Below are positions 59,328 to 64,000 of a DNA stretch of 64,000 nucleotides, piece by piece. The translations under genes were made by a program, and so were the position numbers. Each line of letters opens with the position of its first letter. Position 1 is the stretch's first letter. This DNA is from Cryptosporangium minutisporangium (GTDB taxonomy: Bacteria > Actinomycetota > Actinomycetes > Mycobacteriales > Cryptosporangiaceae): NCBI RefSeq assembly GCF_039536245.1, contig NZ_BAAAYN010000006.1, positions 62,001-126,000 on the forward strand, given 5' to 3'. The notes under the pieces are model-generated. The model was given only the letters and a program-made list of their open reading frames with translations, had not been told where the DNA came from and made no database searches.

Positions 59328-59345
59328 TCGTACGGACCCAAACGA
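59328..59345. promoter_or_regulatory. 18-bp palindrome, site D (before acetoacetate decarboxylase-like gene)
   Basis: TCGTACGGACCCAAACGA, 13 bp before ATG 59359 and 53 bp from site E. The divergent genes thus each have their own copy. Confidence 0.65.
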
Positions 59346-59358
59346 GTCTGGAGTGTCA

Positions 59359-60150
59359 ATGTCTGCGATGAACGGTTTCCTGTACCCCCGGACGGCGTCC
59401 GGCGCGGCGTCGCTGATCCCGGCGCCCCCGTGGTACTACTCCGGCGACCTCTTGACGGTCGAGTACCGCACCGATCCGGCGAACGTCGCGGCGCTTCTGC
59501 CCGAGCCGCTGGAGCCGGCGCCCGAGGACCCGGGCGCCGTCGCGTTCATCTGGGCGGACTGGCAGTCGTGCTCCGCCGGCCGCGAGGAGTTGCTGGATCC
59601 CGCCCGGTCCCAGTACAAGGAGGCCTTTGTCGTCGTGCGGTGCTCCTTCCGGGGCGTCACCTACTCGCGCTGCGTCTTCATCTGGGTGGACAAGGACTTC
59701 GCGATCGCGCGTGGCCTGCACCAGGGTTATCCGAAGAAGCTCGGGTCGATGTGGCAGACCCGGCCGCATCCGTTCGCTCACGGCGCCCCGCAGATCGGCC
59801 CCGGCGGCGTCTTCGGGGCCACCCTCGCGTCCTACGACCGGCGCCTCGCCGAGGCCGTGGTGACGCTCCGGGAGGAGTCGGAGAGCAACGGCTTCGTCAA
59901 CGGGCACCCGATGGCACATCATCGCATCTACCCGGATATTTCCGGTGAAGGTGACGCCTATGCCGAGCTGATCTCCTCGGGTGCCAGCGCCTTCTCGGGC
60001 GGTCAGGCGTGGCGGGGCGACGCCGAGCTCCGGCTCTTCGAGGCGCCGACCGAGGAGCTGGCGCGGCTCGAGGTCGACGAGATCATCGGCGGCTACTACC
60101 GCCAGGTGGGCGCGGAGTGGAACGGCGGGTCGACCCTGGCCCGTCTCTAG
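59359..60150 (+). CDS. Acetoacetate decarboxylase-like protein
   Basis: A 263-residue ADC-fold protein: PAPPWYYSGDLLTVEYRTDP, the lid VRCSFRGVTYSRCVFIWVDK and GYPKKLGSMWQ, with a Lys-rich stretch where the Schiff-base Lys of true decarboxylases lies. Many such proteins are hydratases, aldolases or decarboxylases in aromatic breakdown. GGAG lies seven bases before ATG 59359. Site D directly upstream ties it to the regulon, and its neighbours make a role in processing the ring-cleavage or amine-derived product likely. Confidence 0.87.
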   Translation: MSAMNGFLYPRTASGAASLIPAPPWYYSGDLLTVEYRTDPANVAALLPEPLEPAPEDPGAVAFIWADWQSCSAGREELLDPARSQYKEAFVVVRCSFRGVTYSRCVFIWVDKDFAIARGLHQGYPKKLGSMWQTRPHPFAHGAPQIGPGGVFGATLASYDRRLAEAVVTLREESESNGFVNGHPMAHHRIYPDISGEGDAYAELISSGASAFSGGQAWRGDAELRLFEAPTEELARLEVDEIIGGYYRQVGAEWNGGSTLARL

Positions 60151-60183
60151 GTGCCGCGCTCGTGCAGACGGCAGTGCCGCCCG

Positions 60184-60894
60184 TCAGGCGCGGGCGGCCG
60201 CGACCAACGCCTGGAACACGGCGGGCTGTGCCGTGTCTTCCGGATGCCACTGCAGCCCGAGGAACCAGCCAGGAAGCGCGTCGATCTCGACGGCCTCGAT
60301 CACGCCGTCCTCCGAGCGGGCCACTGCCCGCATGCCGCTCCCGAGTTCGGCGATGCACTGGTGGTGGTAGCAGGACACCTCGATCTTCTCGCCCACCAGC
60401 TCCGCGAGTCGGGACCAGGGCTCGGTGGCGACGACGTGCCTGCGGTGGCGGTGGTGCGACGGACCGGCGGGCTCGTCGTCCATGTCCTGGATCAAGCGAC
60501 CGCCACGCACCGCGTTGACCACCTGCAAGCCTCGGCAGATCGCCAGCAGGGGCACGCCCAGACCCAGGCAGTGCCGGGCCACGGCGAGATCGAAGGCGTC
60601 CTGCTCCTCGTCCACGTCGTAGAGGGTGGGGTGCGGATCCTGGCCGGTCCAGCGTGCGGCCAGGTCACCACCGCCCGGTAACAAGACGCCGTCGGCGAAC
60701 GACAGGCGCGCTGCCACCTCGGCCGAGTCGACCAGTCGTCCCGGCGCGTGCGGATGGATCGTCAGAGGTTCACCACCGGCGGCGAACACCGCTTCGGCGA
60801 GCGCCCGCGCCGTCACCTCGGCGGCGAACCGTAGCGCCGAGGCGGACACGGAGAAGCGGGCCGGAATAGCGATCAGGGGCCGGTGCTCAGCCAT
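60184..60894 (-). CDS. Gamma-glutamyl-GABA hydrolase-type (PuuD-like) peptidase C26
   Basis: A 236-residue class I amidotransferase-like hydrolase: LLPGGGDLAARW, nucleophile LLAICRGLQVVNAVRGG (Cys about 118), YHHQCIAEL and LGLQWHPEDTAQ. PuuD-type enzymes release glutamate from gamma-glutamylated amine products. It overlaps the ALDH stop by eight bases and ends the operon that starts beyond the right edge. With the GS-like ligase it forms a glutamylation-deglutamylation pair. Confidence 0.9.
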   Translation of the reverse strand: MAEHRPLIAIPARFSVSASALRFAAEVTARALAEAVFAAGGEPLTIHPHAPGRLVDSAEVAARLSFADGVLLPGGGDLAARWTGQDPHPTLYDVDEEQDAFDLAVARHCLGLGVPLLAICRGLQVVNAVRGGRLIQDMDDEPAGPSHHRHRRHVVATEPWSRLAELVGEKIEVSCYHHQCIAELGSGMRAVARSEDGVIEAVEIDALPGWFLGLQWHPEDTAQPAVFQALVAAARA

Positions 60895-62371
60895 GCCTGA
60901 TCCAGGTGGTCTTCAGATCGGTGTACTCGGCCAGCGCGTGCCGGGACTTGTCCCGCCCGAAGCCGGAGAGCTTGACCCCTCCGAACGGGACGCTCAGGTC
61001 GCCCTCTTCATAGCAGTTCACCCAGACCGTGCCGGCTTTGAGCCGACGGGAGACCCGATGCGCGGTGCCGAGGTCGGACGTCCACACGGCCGCCGCGAGC
61101 CCGTAGGCCGTGTTGCCTGCCACGCGCACCGCCTCGTCCTCGTCGTCGACCACGAGGACCGCGAGTACGGGTGCGAACAACTCGTCGCGCACGAGCGGAT
61201 TGCCGGCGGCCAGTCCCGTCACCACGGTCGGCTCCAGGTACGGTCCCGGCACGTCGACCCGGGCTCCGCCGGCCCGGAGCGTGCCCCCGGCTGCCAGCCC
61301 GTCACCCAGCTGGGTCAGGATGCGCTGGAGTGACCGTTCGTCGACGATCGGGCCCATCCGGGTCGACGGGTCGAGCGGGTCGCCCGGCGCCCAGGAGCCG
61401 CACGCCGCGACGATGCGATCCACCACCTGTTCCGCCACGTCCCGGTGCACGATGAGCCGGGATCCGGCCGTGCACATCTCACCGCTGTTGAAGAAGATGG
61501 CCCAGGCAGCGGTGTCGGCGGCGGCGTCGAGATCCGGGGCGTCGGGCAGGACGATGTTCGGCGACTTGCCCCCGAGCTCGAGGAGGACTCGCTTGAGGTT
61601 GCTGTCGGCCGAGTAGCGCAGGAAGTGTCGGCCGACGTTCGTCGAGCCGGTGAACGTCAGGATGTCCACCTGCGGGTGCTCACCCAGGGCCCGGCCGACG
61701 CTCGGGCCGTCGCCGTTGAGCACGTTGAGGACGCCGGCCGGTAATCCGGCCTCGGTGCCGATCTCGGCGACGCGCTGCATCGACAGCGGTGATTGCTCGG
61801 CGGTCTTCACGACCACCGTGCATCCGGCGGCGAGCGCCGGAGCGATCTTCCACCCGGCCAGCGTGAGCGGGAAGTTCCACGGCACCACGGCCGCGACCAC
61901 GCCGGCGGGCTCGCGCGTCACCAGCGACAGCTCACCGTCGACGGTGGGTGTGATCTCGCCGTGCTCCTTGTCGGCCAGCTCCCCGTAGTAGCGCAGCGTG
62001 CGGACCAAGGCGCGCAGCTCGACGTCGTACGCGACCCGGATTGGCTTGCCCATCTCGAGGCTGACCAGAAGGGCCAACTCGTCGCGGCGGGCGTCGACCA
62101 GAGCGGCGAACCGTTGCAGGATCTCCCCGCGCTCACGCGCGTGCAGACGGGGCCAGGGGCCGTGGTCGAACGCCCGGCGAGCCTGCGCGACCGCGGCGTC
62201 GGCGTCCTCCACCCCCGCCCAGGGGAGCTCACCCAGGGTGCTGCCGTCGCGGGGGGTGACGACGGTGCGGGTCCCGGCGGTCTCGCGGTACTCGCCGCCG
62301 ACGAAGACGCCCGGCGGAAGCGCGAGTCTCGCGGCGCGGGCCGCCCAGTCGACGGAGTCCGGGAAGCCCAT
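60887..62371 (-). CDS. Aldehyde dehydrogenase
   Basis: A 494-residue NAD(P)-dependent ALDH: PWNFPLTLAGWKIAPALAAG, FTGSTNVGRHFLR, general base LLELGGKSPNI, catalytic GEMCTAGSRLIV, and C-terminal FGGVKLSGFGRDKSRHALAE. The PuuC/HpaE-like class fits both amine catabolism (gamma-glutamyl aldehyde) and homoprotocatechuate semialdehyde oxidation; I cannot decide between them. ATG 62371 shares its A with the FAH stop (TGATG), and its stop overlaps the PuuD-like start. Confidence 0.93.
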   Translation of the reverse strand: MGFPDSVDWAARAARLALPPGVFVGGEYRETAGTRTVVTPRDGSTLGELPWAGVEDADAAVAQARRAFDHGPWPRLHARERGEILQRFAALVDARRDELALLVSLEMGKPIRVAYDVELRALVRTLRYYGELADKEHGEITPTVDGELSLVTREPAGVVAAVVPWNFPLTLAGWKIAPALAAGCTVVVKTAEQSPLSMQRVAEIGTEAGLPAGVLNVLNGDGPSVGRALGEHPQVDILTFTGSTNVGRHFLRYSADSNLKRVLLELGGKSPNIVLPDAPDLDAAADTAAWAIFFNSGEMCTAGSRLIVHRDVAEQVVDRIVAACGSWAPGDPLDPSTRMGPIVDERSLQRILTQLGDGLAAGGTLRAGGARVDVPGPYLEPTVVTGLAAGNPLVRDELFAPVLAVLVVDDEDEAVRVAGNTAYGLAAAVWTSDLGTAHRVSRRLKAGTVWVNCYEEGDLSVPFGGVKLSGFGRDKSRHALAEYTDLKTTWIRHG

Positions 62372-63231
62372 CAATGCGCCGCGGGGAGAGGCTTACGGAC
62401 GCCCCGGAACTCCCAGTCGCCGCCCTGCGCCGTGGAGAGCACCTCTTCGGACTCGGTGGGCTGGGCCCCGACGTCCGTCCGGATCGGCGTCGGGCCGCTG
62501 ACGACGTGGTTGCGCAGCACGCCCAGGCCTTCGACCTCCACCTCGACCACGTCGCCCGGGTAGACCGTGCGGGAGATGGCGGGTGTGCCGGACAGCAGGA
62601 GGTCGCCGGGTTGCAGCGTGATCGTGCGCGCGATGTCGGCGACGAGGTAGTGCATGTCCCACTTCATCTCGTCGGTGCTGCCGTCCTGGCGTACTTCACC
62701 GTTGACGAGCGTGCGGATCCGCTTGCCCCGGAAGTCCCATCCTTCGACCACGCCGGGGCCGATCGGGCACAGCGTGTCGGCGCCCTTGACCCGGAGCATC
62801 GACCCGGCGTCGGTGTCTCGGAAGTCGTGCAACCCGTAGTCGTTGGCGACGGTGTAACCGCGGATGTAGTCGCCGGCGTCGTGGGGGGCGATGTTTCGGC
62901 AGGTGCGACCGATGACGATGGCGACCTCACCCTCGTAGTTGAGCCACTTGCAACCCTCCGGACGCACCACGGCGGCGTCGTGCGAGTTCAGCGCGGACAC
63001 CGGTTTGTGGAAGTAGGTGGGGGCGGGCGGGAGGGCCGTCATCAGCTCTTCGACCCGGCTGAGGTAGTTCAGGTGGACGCAGACGATCTTGGTCGGAGTG
63101 ACCGGCGGCAGGTGCTGGGCGTCGGCGATCGCGACGACGCGGCCGTCACCGGCCACCAGGTCGTCACCGCGGCGGACGACGTCGACCGGGTTGCCGTCGA
63201 GAAGGATGCGGCGGGTCTCACGGGTGGTCAC
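62371..63231 (-). CDS. Fumarylacetoacetate hydrolase-family protein
   Basis: A 286-residue FAH-fold hydrolase/isomerase. Motifs: KIVCVHLNYLSRVEEL, FHKPVSALNSHDAAVV, WLNYEGEVAIVIG (metal Glu pair) and QPGDLLLSGTPAISRTVYPG. It may hydrolyse or decarboxylate a ring-cleavage product (HpaG-like). GTG 63231 has GAGGAG eight bases upstream. The gene overlaps the ALDH gene and starts 11 bp after the dioxygenase stop, giving a clear operon. Confidence 0.92.
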   Translation of the reverse strand: MTTRETRRILLDGNPVDVVRRGDDLVAGDGRVVAIADAQHLPPVTPTKIVCVHLNYLSRVEELMTALPPAPTYFHKPVSALNSHDAAVVRPEGCKWLNYEGEVAIVIGRTCRNIAPHDAGDYIRGYTVANDYGLHDFRDTDAGSMLRVKGADTLCPIGPGVVEGWDFRGKRIRTLVNGEVRQDGSTDEMKWDMHYLVADIARTITLQPGDLLLSGTPAISRTVYPGDVVEVEVEGLGVLRNHVVSGPTPIRTDVGAQPTESEEVLSTAQGGDWEFRGVRKPLPAAH

Positions 63232-63242
63232 GAGCTGGCTCC

Positions 63243-64000
63243 TCAGCCTGCGGCGGGTAGGTCGGGACCGCCGCTCTGGCGGACGAAGTCGGGATCGACG
63301 GGCGTCGCCTTGGGGGAGGGGAAGCCACCGTCGGGCCGGTCGAACCACAGGTGGACCTGCCCGGTGCCGACCGAGTTCTCGTACTCGCCGTACTGGCGGG
63401 CCGGTGCGGTGCACTGCTCCTCGCCGAGTGCGCCGATCATCATCTGGTAGTGCATGAACTTCGCTTCGGGGCGGACGCGGAGGAACTCGGGCATCGTGTC
63501 GATGACCCGTTTGTGGTCTCCGGCTTCGAGCCACTCGATCCGCTCGAGATCGGCGGCGAGGGCTTCCCGTGAATGGATGTGCTCGCGCCCCGCGGCCTCG
63601 TGGTCGCGGAGCTGGCGTAGCGGCCAGAACGTGTGCGACATGGCGCCGGAGGCGATGAGGACGGCCTTGCGGTCGGAGTCGGCGATCGCATCACCCAGCG
63701 CCCGGCCCAGCCGGTAGGCGTCTTCGCCGTCCGCGGTCTGGCAGACGCCGATCGAGATCCATCGCTTCTCGGGCAGTCCCTGGCCGAGGAACTCCCAGAG
63801 GTTGGTGGTGGCGTAGAAGATCGGCAGCGAGTGGTCGTCGATCGCGGTGATCCAGGTGGAGTGCTTCTCCGCCTTGCTCGCGATCAGGTGTGCGAGGTCC
63901 GGGTCGCCGGGGAAGTCGTACGGCCGGCGCTGCATGCCCCGGGGAAGTTCCTCGGACGTGAAGAGCCCGCTGCGGCGGTCCTGGGCCGTCACCACGAACT
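63243..64000 (-). CDS. LigB-type class III extradiol dioxygenase (partial)
   Basis: The C-terminal 250 or so residues of a class III extradiol ring-cleavage dioxygenase; the frame is still open at the right edge, so the N-terminal metal-binding His is outside. Visible: HSLPIFYATTNLWEFLGQG, ISIGVCQTADGEDAYRLGRA, LIASGAMSHTFWPLRQLRDH with His near the family position, and MPEFLRVRPEAKFMHYQMMI. The fold fits 3,4-dihydroxyphenylacetate or similar catechol cleavage. It leads the leftward operon with FAH, ALDH and PuuD-like genes; it supports an aromatic substrate for the region. Confidence 0.87.
   Translation of the reverse strand, partial: FVVTAQDRRSGLFTSEELPRGMQRRPYDFPGDPDLAHLIASKAEKHSTWITAIDDHSLPIFYATTNLWEFLGQGLPEKRWISIGVCQTADGEDAYRLGRALGDAIADSDRKAVLIASGAMSHTFWPLRQLRDHEAAGREHIHSREALAADLERIEWLEAGDHKRVIDTMPEFLRVRPEAKFMHYQMMIGALGEEQCTAPARQYGEYENSVGTGQVHLWFDRPDGGFPSPKATPVDPDFVRQSGGPDLPAAG

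Overview
The window comes from a very GC-rich actinobacterium. Most third codon positions are G or C, GTG and occasional TTG starts are common, and many neighbouring genes overlap by ATGA, GTGA or TGATG. Family content agrees: a mycofactocin-type SDR, F420-type LLM oxidoreductases, DUF3068, DUF6325, PucR regulators and a rifampin phosphotransferase with its RAE promoter element. I cannot fix the genus; a soil actinomycete is likely. I found no tRNA, rRNA, CRISPR array, insertion sequence or prophage gene.

Layout. 1-1.8 kb: the end of a sulfatase gene translationally coupled to its formylglycine-generating enzyme. 1.8-11.6 kb: a block of small stress and envelope proteins (DUF6069, SHOCT, DUF6325, AI-2E, DUF1269-like, HdeD) around a large LuxR/MalT-type regulator. 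A 17-bp palindrome (TCATCC-N5-GGATGA) lies in front of these transcription units seven times. 11.6-22 kb: a secreted SGNH hydrolase, a P450-PucR pair, a DUF3068 protein, a methyltransferase, a CooC/ArsA-like ATPase divergent from a mycofactocin-type SDR, a chemoreceptor and a solute-binding lipoprotein. 22-31 kb: a second large LuxR ATPase broken by a one-base frameshift, then an operon-like run with a flavin disulfide oxidoreductase, an MFS exporter and two SDRs that lack the usual catalytic residues. 31-41 kb: RibD-like and MEDS-STAS proteins, rph, a frameshifted SnoaL gene opposite a TetR regulator with a perfect operator, a DksA/TraR zinc finger, a D-amino-acid dehydrogenase-like enzyme, and STAS, PucR and RsbW-like proteins.

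41-46.2 kb holds the most intriguing signalling neighbourhood. A membrane TrkA-N/RyR protein is divergent from a co-directional set: NAD(P)-binding saccharopine-like reductase, TIR-domain protein, NUDIX hydrolase and secreted bulb-type lectin. 46.2-50 kb: an F420/NADP-reductase-like protein and an LLM oxidoreductase opposite a MarR gene with two matching operators, then a membrane GGDEF protein.

50-64 kb is a catabolic region: Tat-exported amidohydrolase, AraC regulator, LLM monooxygenase, 2Fe-2S ferredoxin reductase, class I glutamine amidotransferase, MarR, P450, glutamine-synthetase-like ligase, acetoacetate-decarboxylase-like protein, gamma-glutamyl hydrolase, aldehyde dehydrogenase, FAH-family protein and a LigB-type extradiol dioxygenase cut by the window end. 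A second palindrome (consensus TCGTTyGGnyCCrAACGA) precedes five of its transcription units. My reading is a pathway that gamma-glutamylates an amine, oxidises it, and cleaves an aromatic ring, under one repressor.
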